Source of the DNA: Euborellia annulipes
Lineage: Eukaryota; Arthropoda; Insecta; Dermaptera; Anisolabididae
Assembly (NCBI GenBank): GCA_023213315.1
Contig: JAKCPI010012563.1
Span: 1 to 64,000 of the forward strand
Reading direction: 5' to 3'
DNA length: 64,000 bases
The position numbers were made by a program, and so were the translations under genes. The notes under the pieces were generated by a model. That model was not told the DNA's origin. It did no database searches and worked only from the letters and a program-made list of their open reading frames with translations. Positions 10,885 through 22,395 of the stretch are shown one piece after another. The stretch's first letter is position 1; every line of letters starts with the position of its first letter.

Positions 10885-11478
10885 AAAAAAAAACTGGTGT
10901 GACCGGTCGCACACCACACAACTTTCTCTTATCTTCGTTAATCGGAAGTTGTGTTCTGTGCTTGTCACACCAGATTTTTTTGTGTCGTTAGATATATTTA
11001 GTTTCTGCCAATATATAGTATATTTCAAGATGCAAAATTTATAAACATGGGAAAATATTTATATTTTGTTAGCATGCCAACCATTACTCCTATCTTTCCT
11101 ATGAAGTACAAGAGTAAACTGGTCTTCAAACAATTTTGAGAGCAAAATGAGAATATACATTTAAAAGAGCATCTAAAAAAAATTGATTTTTGCATTTTAA
11201 TGAAAATCGTTGCAGCGAATTTTGAGAAAATCGAAAAAACTCAAAAAGTGAAGTTTTAGTACTTTTTGGCCGATTTTGTTCAAAAGCTTCGTGTCACGAC
11301 CCACTTAAATATAAAATTTCAACCTCCTAGCTCTTTTCGTTCTTGAGATATTTTGTTCAAAGACAGACCATGTCTCGAAAACCCCTTGGATTTGGATTCA
11401 GGGGACCTCAAAACTTGTAGATCCTTCAAAATCTCGACATCGAATTTTTGACATGAATCCAAACTTTCTCTATATATT

Positions 11479-11515
<37 letters not shown>
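10885..11515 (-). repeat. Near full-length AGAGAAAGTA-family element
   Basis: Minus-oriented: terminal hairpin 10885-10980, CAAGATG and CATGGGAAAA block, AGTACTTTTTGGCC, GGGGACCTCAAAAC, then TTTCTCTATATAT. It runs into an (AT)n(GA)n microsatellite at about 11478-11541. Confidence 0.75.
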
Positions 11516-11518
<3 letters not shown>

Positions 11519-11541
11519 GAGAGAGAGAGAGAGAGAGAGAC
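11478..11541. repeat. Compound (AT)n-(GA)n microsatellite
   Basis: Alternating TA over about 35 bp followed by about 30 bp of GA, at the 5' end of a minus-strand repeat copy. Confidence 0.85.
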
Positions 11542-12068
11542 CCAGCCATCAGTGCAGCGTACCAATCAGGCGTATACAATCAGGAAATTATTATGTTTTT
11601 GGGACTTTAAGGTTTTTTTCTTTAAATTTATTTTTATACTAGAATCATTTTCCTTTTGGAATGAGCACCGAAAATATATCTATAAATAATAAAATAGAGA
11701 AGAGAAATTATTATTGAACTAATAGTCAGAGGATATCGATCAAAAATTTCATTACATTTACTTGGCGTTACTAAATATTTTAATTTATTAAGACGGAATT
11801 GATTCCTTATTAAATAAATTGCTAGACGGAAGATATTTATTTAATTGGTGAATTGATCCTGAGTCCGATTTGACCTTTTCAAAGACAAATAGATTTGAAT
11901 AATCGAAAACAAAATTGATTCTTTCGATTTCTCAAAAATTGGGCCAAAATAATAAAAATAATCGATAAATGAAGAGGCTTATTATTATGAAAAAAAGAGG
12001 ATGTTTAGCTAAATGTTATAACTAAAGCCCGGATTCCTATGTAATTGCATATTTTATTTGCTAACATG

Positions 12069-12430
12069 TACCATCTATTGCAATAGTATTGAGAATAAAG
12101 CCCGGCAGTTAGGCAGCCCAAATGGTACACGTTCACTAATATATTAAAAAGATAAATTTTTATGGTAATAAAGGCCGATCACCCAATTACCTGCTTTGAA
12201 AAAGATATTTCTTAGACAGACCAGCTGCCATTTGGGCTGCCTAACTTCCGGGCTTTATTACTTACTGATGTACTTTTTCAGTTTTTTTTTTTTTTTTTTT
12301 TTTTTTCGTTTTTCTCAAAATTCGCTCCAACGATTTTGATTAAAATTCAAAAAACATGTTTTAGATAGTCTTTAAAATGAATATTCTTATTTTGCCATTG
12401 AAATCTTCTAAAGACCACTTTACTCTTTTT
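12069..12430. repeat. Second palindromic MITE copy followed by an AGAGAAAGTA-family fragment
   Basis: 12069-12260 matches 8655-8850 closely (ACCATCTATTGCAATA, AAAGCCCGG, GGCAGCCCAAATGG and mirror). From 12262 the sequence is TTACTGATGTACTTTTTCAG, a poly-T run and the ATCTTCTAAAGACCACTTTA internal block. Confidence 0.7.
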
Positions 12431-12584
12431 TGACTTTAGGTAGAGAAGGGTTTATATAAGATAAATCTATTAGAATGTCTATAGTTAGTTATTTTATATG
12501 TATAGAGAAGAAAATATATTCGTGTTTTATAAAAAAAACAAATTATATTATCTATATTTCTCTATTTCTGCCAGGTGCGGGGAA

Positions 12585-12845
12585 CCTGGCAACCAGGGAT
12601 GGGCAAAATCCTTTAAAAAGGATTGGCGATCCGGGCTGCTGTAAATGGATTAGCTATCCGATCCGATTAGAAAAAGGATCGCTCTTCCGATCCCCTATCT
12701 GAAAATCCGATCCGTAGGCCCTACTTGATTTTTATGCGTTTGGATGAATCAAATAAATAACTCCCATCCCCCATGATGGAAGGAAGTGTTTATAAACACC
12801 CAGATTGTTCAAAATTCCCCCTTCCTCCAAACCCAAGTACCGACC
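12585..12845. repeat. GGATCCGAT-rich hAT-like fragment
   Basis: Starts CCAGGGATGGGCAAAATCC and ends CGACCCTGG. The interior is many variants of GGATTAGCGATCCGATCC. Same family as 34418-35625. Confidence 0.6.
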
Positions 12846-13039
12846 CTGGTACTAATAAATAAAAACAATAGTTCCTAAAAGTTGAGTTTGAGAAGAGGAA
12901 AAAAAATTATTTGCATTTAGTAGATTTGAGGTCTTGTGAATTGTGATTAATTTGGCGATACTTTCCGATACCGGTCCCTGAATAGAGTATCTTCAAAATA
13001 TCAAAACGAAAGTATCTTTCTTCTGATACGAATAGATAC

Positions 13040-13112
13040 ACAAAAAATCTCAATATCGAATTTTTGACATGATCGCAATACTTTCTCTCTCTATCTATAG
13101 GTAAGAGAAAGT
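13040..13112 (-). repeat. AGAGAAAGTA-family fragment
   Basis: TCTCAATATCGAATTTTTGACATG followed by TACTTTCTCTCTCTAT and GGTAAGAGAAAGTAAAAA: only the 5' end of the family. Confidence 0.6.
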
Positions 13113-13717
13113 AAAAATATTGCATCACTAGGTGTAGCCTATATATTTTTCAATAAACCAGATATGCATATTTAACTGAAATGAGTTGTCTAAAAATTGA
13201 TTAATGAAAATCAAAGTCCTCCAAAGGGGGACGTGAGGCAGTTGGAGGGGGGCCGGGAGAGTGAAGCACGCCTGGCTAGAAGCGAAGCCCATCAAAGACA
13301 GGTGGCGCGGCTAGTTATAAAAAAAAATGAACATACTATAAACTTTAAAACAAAATATAAAGTATTATTTAAATATTAATATGTAGAGATCGGTGATATG
13401 GATATGTTCAACTAATTCATTTGCGTTTGGACAAAACGTTATCGATCCATCTCATCGATCGAGTACTCCATTAAAATGTATTATTTCTTATGAATTTTAT
13501 TTTAAATTATCAAATGACGATAATTGAGATTTTTTTTTCTACTTGATAAGCTCCATTTTATCACTGTTCAAATTTCTTTTTTTTTGCAATTTTTATCTTA
13601 AAATTTTTATCTGAATATTCTTCTTATTTATTAAGAAAGAATTTTATTAATTATTATGGATAATAAATAAATTAGTAATTTAGGGAGGTAGGAGATTTGG
13701 GCACAGCAACTCATAAA

Positions 13718-13954
13718 TGAATCGTTTATTTCAGAAACCACCTAAGTGCGCTTTTTTAAACTTTCGGAAAACTAAAGAAAACTGTTTTGCAGCTTAAGTA
13801 TAGGTCTAGTCTCCTTCAAATATTTTTTTACCAAATCAAAAACATGCTATTGGGATAATCTAAAAAATGTATTTACCTTTAAATTGTACAGTAGCACCAA
13901 AAAACATGATTTGAAATTTTGTCGCTGTAGGTGGTTTCTGAAATAAACGATTCA
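13718..13954. mobile_element. 237-bp MITE, TGAATCGTTTATTTCAG ends
   Basis: 27-bp inverted ends (TGAATCGTTTATTTCAG... and ...CTGAAATAAACGATTCA). A second copy of exactly the same length lies inverted at 32346-32582, nested in another element. No coding capacity. Confidence 0.85.
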
Positions 13955-14064
13955 AATCCCCAAATGAACCTAACAATAAAGAAATTCGATTGTAAATAAA
14001 TTAATCGACCCCTTTCAATTTATTCTTCTTTTATGTTTTTTTCGTTTTTATCGATCTATTTTAA

Positions 14065-14448
14065 GGTGCGCGTTTCGGCGTGCTAATTTTGGGAGTTTCC
14101 AGCGGCCACAATTTTGAAGCTATCGACCTCAATTTTTTTTAAAATTAAAGCTATTTAAAATATCTACAACTTATAGAAGCCCTTTTTTTGATTTTCGAAA
14201 AAATAAATTTTTTTTATAGATTAATCTCATTAAATAAAAGATATTTTAAAAAAGGAGCTCTATAAGTTGTAGATAATTAAATTAGTAATCATTGTGTTAA
14301 AGAAAAATTAATTTTTTGCCTTTAATTAATTAGCTGGAAGCTCTAAAATGAAATAAAAAAGTCCCTTGTATTCCGATGGAGAAAACTAACGCCATCTCTT
14401 GCCGCCTCGAGTAACTCGGTGTTGTAACGACTTTTCGAGACGCGCACC
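14065..14448. mobile_element. TTAA-flanked MITE (piggyBac-like target)
   Basis: TTAA at 14061-14064 and 14449-14452 flank inverted ends GGTGCGCGT and ACGCGCACC. The interior has further inverted blocks around ATCTACAACTTATAGA. A second copy at 44328-44702 in RIF1 intron 10 has the same ends and TTAA flanks. TTAA duplication points to piggyBac-type mobilisation. Confidence 0.8.
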
Positions 14449-14581
14449 TTAACATGCTTATTTCATGGGATTTTCTATCAGGTGATTTTCTTTTGTTTTG
14501 TGCATCATTTATATCAATATACCTATACGAAAAATGGTTCACAATCGAATGAATGTTGAAGTTAAATTTTTACGAGATCCC

Positions 14582-14794
14582 CGTGGGCGTAGCTAAAGAA
14601 TTTGGCTGGGTGGGCCATGGGACCAGCCATCCTCGCTGGGGGCTGGACGGCATGGGACCAGCTATTCTCCGGGGGGCCTGGAAAGCCCCATATTTTCTCA
14701 ATTTTTCTTAGGAGCAAGGAGCTTTCTGGGGGGGGGGCACGAGCTCTAGGGGGGCTAGCCCCCCCCCCCCGGCACCCCCCTAGTTACGCTCATG
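14582..14794. repeat. G-rich hAT-like MITE fragment
   Basis: CGTGGGCGTAGCTAAAG at the left and CTAGTTACGCTCATGG at the right are imperfect inverted ends; the interior is G/C-homopolymer rich (GGGGGGGGGCACGAG, CCCCCCCCCCGGC). Related in end sequence to 18847-19207, 29309-29604 and 33955-34235. Confidence 0.6.
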
Positions 14795-15429
14795 GAGATC
14801 CCGGGCTTAATTTTGATTTTCACACAATAGGGTCCTGTCATGCTCATTCCTATTAAATAAGATAAATAATATTATTTTAAAAAATTTATCTATGAAAAAT
14901 GTTTATAGGTGAATATTCAAATAGATTATTTTAAACTCGCTTATCTTTATCGACTGAACATTATATAAATATATTTATTATGGAAAAAAAGAAGGAAGTT
15001 AAAATTTTTTTTTTTTAATTAATCCATTATTTCATGTATGAATTTTTGACAAGTTCATTTCACATTTAAACAGAATATCCCAACAACGATTAGAATAAAA
15101 AAAATATGCTGCGACAGATCGTTAAGGTTTTTGGAGAAAAATACACCAGCGGTTGCTTTCTACATTAAAATAATTTATTTTGCAAATATTTCGGATGGGC
15201 ACCCCACCTTCAGTGCATCAAATTATAAATATATGGAACGTATTTTAAATGATAAAATTTTAATATGAGAAACCATTCTACATATAGAGGACGTTTGCGA
15301 CCCCAAAAATGTTACATCTGTTTAAAGTGAGAGACACTTTCTTTTGCAACTGTGATAATATAATATAAGTGATGTGATATTTTTTTCTTTTCGGCATCTT
15401 AGGCCATACAGATTTTAACGAAGGCGGGC

Positions 15430-16054
15430 GCCAGTGGAGTCATTTCAACTTTTTCTTGGGGGGGGTTTTCTTGGGGGGGCAAACATTTTTTTTTTTTTAA
15501 ATTTACTTACAAATAGGTATTCAAATTTGGCCAAAATATATTTAATTTAATTAATTGTTTAATTTTGTACAGTTTGTATACTCGTGGCCGCAACTATTCT
15601 GCCGCCCTAGGCAAGATATTTTGCCCCCCCCAAAAAAAAAACTTTAAAAATTTAATTTGCCGCCCCTCCTAAAATTTTCCCTGATCTCAAAAATTTTTCT
15701 GCGAAAAAATTTTTTTTGCGGAACCAAAATTTTTTCCCGTTTGCCGCCGGCGGAACATTTCCTCACACAAAATTTTTGCGCCCGCCGAACCAAAATTTGT
15801 CGCCCGCGGTACCTAATCTTTTCGAGTACCGCTTGCGGAACCAAAATTTTTTTTATTTTGACATTTTTGCCGCCCTCTCCAGGTTGCCGCCTAGGGGCCC
15901 CTAGTTTGCCTAATGGACCCCCCCCTGATACTCGTAGATGTATTTTGGAGTATTTTATTTAGAATAATATAAAATTTTATAAAAATCAGAGCCCTTGGGA
16001 GGAGGGGGGCAAATGCCCCCCCCCTGCTCTCCCAAATGACGCCACTGGCGGACG
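15430..16054. mobile_element. CCAGTGG-ended element with nested insertion
   Basis: Ends CCAGTGGAGTCATTT and AAATGACGCCACTGG are inverted. The interior (TTTGGCCAAAATATATTTAA...TTATATTATTCT complement) also occurs at 20690-21240 and 32224-32685. In this copy 15586-15927 is an insertion. Confidence 0.75.
15586..15927. mobile_element. 342-bp insertion with 8-bp target duplication ATACTCGT
   Basis: ATACTCGT occurs at 15578-15585 and 15928-15935. The copy of the host element near 32300 has this site once and uninterrupted. The insert is built from repeats of GCGGAACCAAAATTTTT and CCGCCC blocks. Its own ends are not clear inverted repeats. Confidence 0.75.
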
Positions 16055-17099
16055 CCGCGGCTAATGATGATATAATTATTTTCCTTTATCTATATATAAA
16101 ATTAATTAACAATATAAATTATTATTATTATTATATATTTATGTTTATTTCTATCTGTGATTTGAATAAATTTTTATTCGACTCCCTGGGATTTGAACCC
16201 ACATCCTTTGGTTTTTAAGGTTTTCAAATTTAACAAATTGGCCAGGAGATGGGGTTAATTTCTAAAAAAAAAGTAAAACTACAAATCTCTGTTTTAATTA
16301 AAAAAAATTATATAGCGTATTTATTGAAGAATGCAATAAAAAAATTTATATTATTTTTTGGGATGTTTTTCATCATTGAAATTTCATGACTTAAAATTAC
16401 AATTTTCAAATGAATTTTTTCTATTAATTGTGAAGAAATGTAAGTATGAAAAAAGAAAACAAAAACAAAAAGATTTTATCGATTTTTGCTCTTACAAGTT
16501 AGTTAACAATAACAAAAATAAATATTTGATTATTTAATTAATAATCAATCAAATCAAGGCCACATTCAGAAATCGTAAAAATAAAAAAAAGGGGAGGGGA
16601 GTGCAATTGAAAATTTTGACGTGACAACGTCTTACAAATCATATGTCTATAGTGGCCGGTTAGGAGGCATGCACGAAAAAGTTTAGCGGCTTGAATAACT
16701 CCTCTGTCTTTTTTTCTATCAAAAAGAATTGCTGAACCGTTTGATGAATTCTTAATTAATTTTTTTTTTAATTTAGGCTATAGTTTTCTTCCATAGTTTA
16801 ATATTAATTAATAACACTTGTTTTAGGGGTCAGGGGTTCGCATCCCGTCTCATTTATTTCAACTGAATTGGCCGCCAATCAGGGGATGGAGTCTAAATTA
16901 AAAAAAATACCTTAATTAGGAGAAATAATAATAACATTGTTAATGGGCTGATTCTATGGAACAAGAATAATGCCCCGGATAAGCTAGAGATCCCGGGTTC
17001 GGTTCCAGTAGCCAGAGCACTTTGGGCTTTTTTTTTTTTTCATATTTGCACTTTGGGCTTACGAGCAAATACAAATCAGACGTTTAATAATTTAAGTTT
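16055..17099. other. Intergenic, tRNA-like SINE scraps only
   Basis: Short tRNA-like pieces appear at about 16180-16260 (TTTGAACCCACA) and 16830-16900 (GGTTCGCATCCC), and a B-box-like CGGGTTCGGTTCC near 16998. Otherwise AT-rich with no gene. Confidence 0.45.
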
Positions 17100-17295
17100 A
17101 ATCTTCTTCTATCTTGGCCTTATCCCTATGTGGGGTCGGCAAAATTAATTTATAAAGAAATATAAGATGGATAGAAAAGAAAGCGGACCGGCGGGATATG
17201 AAAAAAGGGGAAAAAGGCTGACATAAAGAAATGCCATCCTTAGCTCGGGTTACTCGTGGTCGCCATCCAAGTACTCAATAGAAGTGAGCCCCTGA
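17100..17295. repeat. Repeat with 5S-like CGCCATCCAAGTACT block
   Basis: Begins ATCTTCTTCTATCTTGGCC, GTGGGGTCGGC, and ends CTCGTGGTCGCCATCCAAGTAC...GAGCCCCTGAG. A second copy is at 40278-40525 in RIF1 intron 4. The block resembles the complement of the 5S rRNA internal promoter region (CCCATCCAAGTACT), so a 5S-derived SINE is possible. Confidence 0.5.
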
Positions 17296-17449
17296 GTGAT
17301 GAATATTAATTGACAAATCTGATCGAGACTAAATAAATTATACACAAAGATAATATCTATTATTAAATAATTAAGTTTATATTATAAAAAAAAGATGATT
17401 GAAAGCTGAATAAACTAGTTTCTACTGAATTTATTCACAACACTTAATT

Positions 17450-18635
17450 ACACTAGTCGACAAAAATGAACTTTTTTTCTTTCACAAGAATGAAGATATG
17501 AAATTCTAGAAGTATTTTTCATGCTGAATTCAAATATCATTTCAGTTTTTCCCCATCAGGCACAGTTTTAGAGATATAGAGCAAAATAGATTTTGATAGA
17601 AAATGGGCTCTAAAACGGCTTTTATTTAGAATGTTCAAATTATTTTTAACGGGACACCCCGTCAAATTATGCAGATAGTTAGAATACATATAGATTTTAA
17701 GTTTCAGCCCAATCGGAGGTCATTTAGACGTGCCGCAAACGGCTTAAAGTTTAGAAAAATCGAAATTTTTAAGATTTTTTTGCTTTGGTCACCCCTAATA
17801 CAATTTTAGATATCCCTGAATGAAAAAAACATATATTTACGATATTCTATAGTTCTTTGGCTTTCTAAAAATCATTCATTCATAAAAATCTGTTAATTAT
17901 TAACGAAATTATGAACAGAAACGTCAGCAAAGAAAAAACACAAGTACACTCACTGGTCGAAAAAAATGGACCTCTTGTTCTTTTAGAAGTATAAATGAAG
18001 ATATCAGATTCAAAAAAATATTTTTTTTTAATAATATATAATAAAGTTAGTGCCCGTGAACCTATGCTCCAAGAGGATACATTAGCTTCTCGTAGATAGG
18101 GTTCGCTTTTTAATTCAATTGAAGTCCATTTTTTTCGTCCAGTGAGTGTACTTGTGTTTTTTCTTTGCTCACGTTTTTGTTAATAATTTCGTTAATAATT
18201 AACAGATTATTACGAATGAATGATTTTTGAAAGCCAAAGAACTATAGAATATCGTACATATATGTTTTTTTCATTCAGGGATCTCTAAAATTGTATTAGG
18301 GGTGACCAAAGCAAAAAAATCTTGAAAATTTCGATTTTTTAAAACTTTAAGCCGTTTGCGGCACGTCTAAATGACCTCCGATTGGGCTGAAACTTAAAAT
18401 TTATATGTATTCTAACTATCTGCATAATTTGACGGGGTGTCCCGTTAAAAATAATTTGAACATTCTAAATAAAAGCCGTTTTAGAGCCCATTTTCAATCA
18501 AAATCTATTTTGCTCTATATCTCTAAAACTGTGCCTGATGGAAAAATTCTAATTACATATCTGAATTCAGAATGAAAAAATGTACTAGGATCACTTATCA
18601 GATTTCTTGTGAAAAAAACCTTGTCGACTAGTGTT
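17450..18635. repeat. 1.2-kb fold-back element with ~515-bp arms
   Basis: Left arm 17450-17970 begins ACACTAGTCGACAA; right arm 18120-18635 is its inverted copy ending TTGTCGACTAGTGT. Arms match through blocks such as GGGACACCCCGTCAAATTATG and GACGTGCCGCAAACGGC with few differences. Only about 150 bp in the middle is unpaired. A transcript would form a very long hairpin. No open frame. Confidence 0.85.
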
Positions 18636-18689
18636 ATTATTTCTTTTTTTTTACCTAGATCGTTTAGTAGGAATAAAATTGATACGTCT

Positions 18690-18846
18690 TCACATTGTAT
18701 TTTTACTTTCTCGTATATTATATATAAAGAGAAAGTATTGTAATCGTAAAAAAATTCGACTTTGAGATTTTGATGATTCCCCACATTTTAAACCATTCTG
18801 AGTTCCAAAATATCATTTTTTGAATTATGTCTGTTTGTGTGTGTGC
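18690..18846 (+). repeat. Diverged AGAGAAAGTA-family 5' fragment
   Basis: TTTTTACTTTCTCGTATA...AGAGAAAGTATTG, ATTTTGATGATTCCC and (TG)n. The rest of this diverged copy resumes at 19208 after the inserted MITE. Confidence 0.6.
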
Positions 18847-19207
18847 AGTAGCGTAGCCAGGATTTCTGCTTGGGGGGGGCCCAAAAGTTTTATGAACCCC
18901 CCCCCCCCCCCCCCTTCTCCAAGAAACTTAAAGTGGAGAAATTTTTTTTAGATAAAATAATAATAATTATAAATAAAAAACAAATAAAAAAAATTTTTTT
19001 TTCTTGAAATAAAAAATAATCTCTATAAAAATATAAAATTCGTAAATATTAGAGATTTTTTCAATTATTTATAAGTTTTTTGTTAGATTTTAGGATTTAT
19101 GAGAGTTAATAAAAAAATTATTAAAAAAAAAAATCATTAGGGAAAACAATAGGTATTTTTTTGTTTTGGAGAAGGCTTTGGGGGGGGGGGCCCTGAATAC
19201 GCCACTT
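18847..19207. mobile_element. hAT-like MITE inserted in a (TG)n tract
   Basis: Ends CAGTAGCGTAGCCAGG and CCTGAATACGCCACTTG; flanks on both sides are GTGTGTG, so the exact duplication is ambiguous. The interior is poly-C/poly-G and AT-rich. Confidence 0.7.
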
Positions 19208-19855
19208 GTGTGTGTGTGTGTGGATTGTGTGGGTGAACACGATTGCTTAAAAACGCAAGCAGTCAAACCGATGAAATTTGATATACTTCTTACAGATCTC
19301 GATCAACTTTTGGAGTAAATACGTCAACTAGAAGAACTATTTTACCTAATAAGTTTTTTTTTAGAAATTTTGAAATTTTTAATTTTTTCGTTATATATGA
19401 TAAATTTAAAAAGTTTTTATTCTTTGACATTTTTTCAAAAACTCAATAGTTTTTGAAATAATCAACGAAGAAAAAGACATTTTTCTCTAATTAAAAAAAA
19501 AAAAAAAAAAATTCAAATCAAATTCTACAACCTGGCACGTAGCCAGGGAGGGGGGGGGCTCGAGGTGCTTCAGCCCCCTCCCCCCCTCCCCTCTCCTGAA
19601 ATCTTTATTTTAAAAGTTGGCTTAGAAATTTTCTTACATTAAAATGATATTTACGGTTTTGACAGAGCTTTGTAATGGTTTGTTTGTTTGATGTCAAAAT
19701 GAATGTCATTGAACAAAATTAGAGTTACCCCCGCCCCAATTTTTCAAAATTTTCAATGCAATTATATCAAATTATGCAATAAATATAATTTTTATTAAAC
19801 TTGAAGTTAACCTTCCGTTAACCCCGTATTCTTGTTTACCATATCGATAATATGC

Positions 19856-20100
19856 TAGGGCGGATCCTGAGGTGTTTCTCGGGGAGGAGGGGGTAATCTG
19901 GTGTGACTCGTCGCAAAGCACACTATTTTTTCTTAATTTCGGTAATTTAAAGGCGCATTCTGAACTTGTTGGCCAGAATATAAATACAAATCAAATTTTT
20001 ATGTAATAATTTTTTTAAAATTTTACATTGAAAATAAATTTTTTTCGATCAAATCTCGGGGGGGGTAATTACCCCTTTACTCCCCCTGTATCCGCCCTTG
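19856..20100. mobile_element. hAT-like MITE (CAAGGGCGGAT family), copy 1
   Basis: Ends CTAGGGCGGATCC and ATCCGCCCTTG; flanks ATAATATG and ATGATATG agree at 7 of 8 bases. The interior contains a diverged copy of the AATCTGGTGTGAC hairpin module. Confidence 0.8.
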
Positions 20101-20218
20101 ATGATATGCTCTCGGTTGGATAAGTTTGCTAGTTGCCTAGTTGCCTAGAAGGTAAGCAACCGGCCCTAAGAGAAATAAATTTACTCAAGACAAATCTATT
20201 TTTGTATGTTAATAATAT

Positions 20219-20657
20219 GTGCTACGGAAAGTGAAAAGGCACCTCTTGTCGGCGAAGTAAAATTATCGGTAAGGACATTTTAGTCAAATTAGGTCAAAAA
20301 TATCGATTTTTGGGTTTCGATTGAATACGATTCTTCACTATTTGCTATACAGGCTTATTGTGTAATTTTATCGATTAGAATCCGAAAATTATTACAAAAA
20401 AATAATCGATTTACTAACCTTAAATACAGTAAACAAATAGTTTTTCATTGTGTTTAAATGAGTTTTCCTCAAAATCCTATTTTTTACTTTCTCTTACCCT
20501 ATTATATCCGTAACTTTTTAGTTTTTAAGATATCATAGTGGTTTTGGTCTTAAAATGTTCAGGAAATTATCCTCTACAATTAAATATCAATAACTCCATT
20601 TGTGAAATGCCGACAAGAGGTGCCTTTTCACTTTCCGATGCCTTTCCGCAGCACGTA
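20219..20657. mobile_element. MITE with ~35-bp inverted ends (GTGCTACGGAAAGTGAAAAG)
   Basis: GTGCTACGGAAAGTGAAAAG at the left, extended by GCACCTCTTGTCGGC; the right end mirrors it with CTTTTCACTTTCCG...GCAGCAC. Interior AT-rich without coding capacity. Confidence 0.75.
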
Positions 20658-20689
20658 TAGTGTTAAGTTTGTCACACCCAGATGCGACA

Positions 20690-21240
20690 TTTGGGGGGGA
20701 GGAGCTGGGGGATTCTCCCCCCCCCCCCCCCCCTCTGATTTTTTTTTGAATTTTATATTATTCTAAATAAAATACTTTTAAAATATATTTACAAAATTAA
20801 ATAATAATAAATTAATTTGATTAAATACAATTAAATATTTATTAATTCATATACCCGAAAAAATAAGGGTGTGCCACCGGGTGTCGAACCACGGATCCTC
20901 CAATTTGTATTCGGAGTGCCCTAACCACAGTGAGGATCCTCCATTTGCCGGAGCCTAACCACTAGACCACTCAAATTGGAGGATCCGTAGTTCGACTCCC
21001 GGCGGCACACTCTTATTTTTTTCGGGTATATGAATTAATAAATATTTAATTGTATAAAATTTCCGTTTTGCGGCTCACATACGCGATATATATAATATCT
21101 TAAATATTATATATAATTTCTTATTTATTAAATTTGATTAAATATCTTTTGGCCAAATTTAAGTATTTGTAAGTAAATTTTAAGAAAAGGAAAAAAATTT
21201 GCCCCCCCCCCCCCAATAAAAAGTTGAAATAACGCCACTG
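20690..21240. mobile_element. Third copy of the CCAGTGG-ended element, with nested palindrome
   Basis: Right end AACGCCACTGG and interior TTTGGCCAAATTTAAGTATT match 32224-32685. 20836-21052 is a nested inverted repeat whose arms each carry a tRNA-like B-box region (TGTCGAACCACGG and TTCGACTCCCGG). Confidence 0.65.
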
Positions 21241-22395
21241 GTCACACATAGGTGTTGAGTATACTCTTAATGTGCTGAAGATGAACGGCTTTGTTTATTA
21301 ATCCAGTTTTACCATTTAGCTTAAAATTGATTAAATTTTAAATTTTTCCCCGTAAAGTAGAGATAATATTCATTATATATATATATATATAATCAGTATA
21401 TCGCTTTCCAGTGATAAAATCTATTAGTTATGAACGAAGTCTATTTTGCCTCAGATGTCAAAAAAGAATAAAAATAAAAATCTAAATATCCTACCACTTC
21501 ATTCATTGTCATTGAGAGGCTATTCCATAAAATAAATAAATAATAACTAAACGTCCTTGTTGTGTTTAAAGACAACTAGGAATTCCCTTGTTTTATTATT
21601 TACTTAAGAAAAGTTTAACATAATTACTAAAAAAAAAAAAAAAAATTGTTTACCTTTTTTGGCGGTTTATCCGTGTCGAAAGAAAAAAAAAAAAATTAAA
21701 ATTAATGAATTTTTTTTATAATCACTTGTGATCGATGCATAGCGCGGGGTAAAAGAAAATTAATCTGATTAGGTCACTTAATGTTTGTGTTATGGTGAGG
21801 TGAGGTATCCCCGTGGGTTTTATACCATCGACTGTCGACTATTACTAAACTAAAGGGCTAGAGCGAAATAGCGCCAGGCGAACGAACGATGTCAACAAAT
21901 GATGAGAGGTTTCAACGCAGGCGCGCGCATCGAGCCGGCCCACCTCTTCTCTACTCTTATCATTTCTATTTTTTTTTTTTTTCATTTTTCTTTAGGTATC
22001 ACTCATATTTATTATATTTCCATTTTGATAAATTATTTTTAGGCTTAAAGAATGGGCCTAAATTGATATAATTTCCAGGGCGGGAATAATTTGTGAATGA
22101 AATAGTTATAGGGAGGTGTATTAAATTTAGATATTATCAATAATTAGTCAGTAAAGGAAATTGTAAACTTAGTCTAGGGCATGGGTCTTACCCTTTTCAA
22201 TTATTAAAGAAAGTTTCACTATTAACAAATAGTGATTAGGGTGTAAAGAATTGCTAATAAGAGTTTTTTTCTATCACCCTTTTAATTAAATCAAATTTCC
22301 TTTTCTGATTATAAAATAGAGGAAATTTCAAAAATATCTAAAACAAAATTATTAATAAGAATATTTTAATGAACTGTTACAAACAATTTGATATC
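21241..22395. other. Intergenic; one GC-richer island near 21740-21950
   Basis: Mostly AT-rich. 21740-21950 contains CGCGGGGT, GCGCCAGGCGAACGAACG and CAGGCGCGCGCATCGAG, rich in CpG, with an ATG at 21889, but no convincing exon. It may be a promoter or an old unique remnant. Confidence 0.35.

Noticed and set aside
15657..15962. Plus-strand 101-codon frame
   Set aside because: Made of the repeated GCGGAACCAAAATTTTT units of a transposon insertion.
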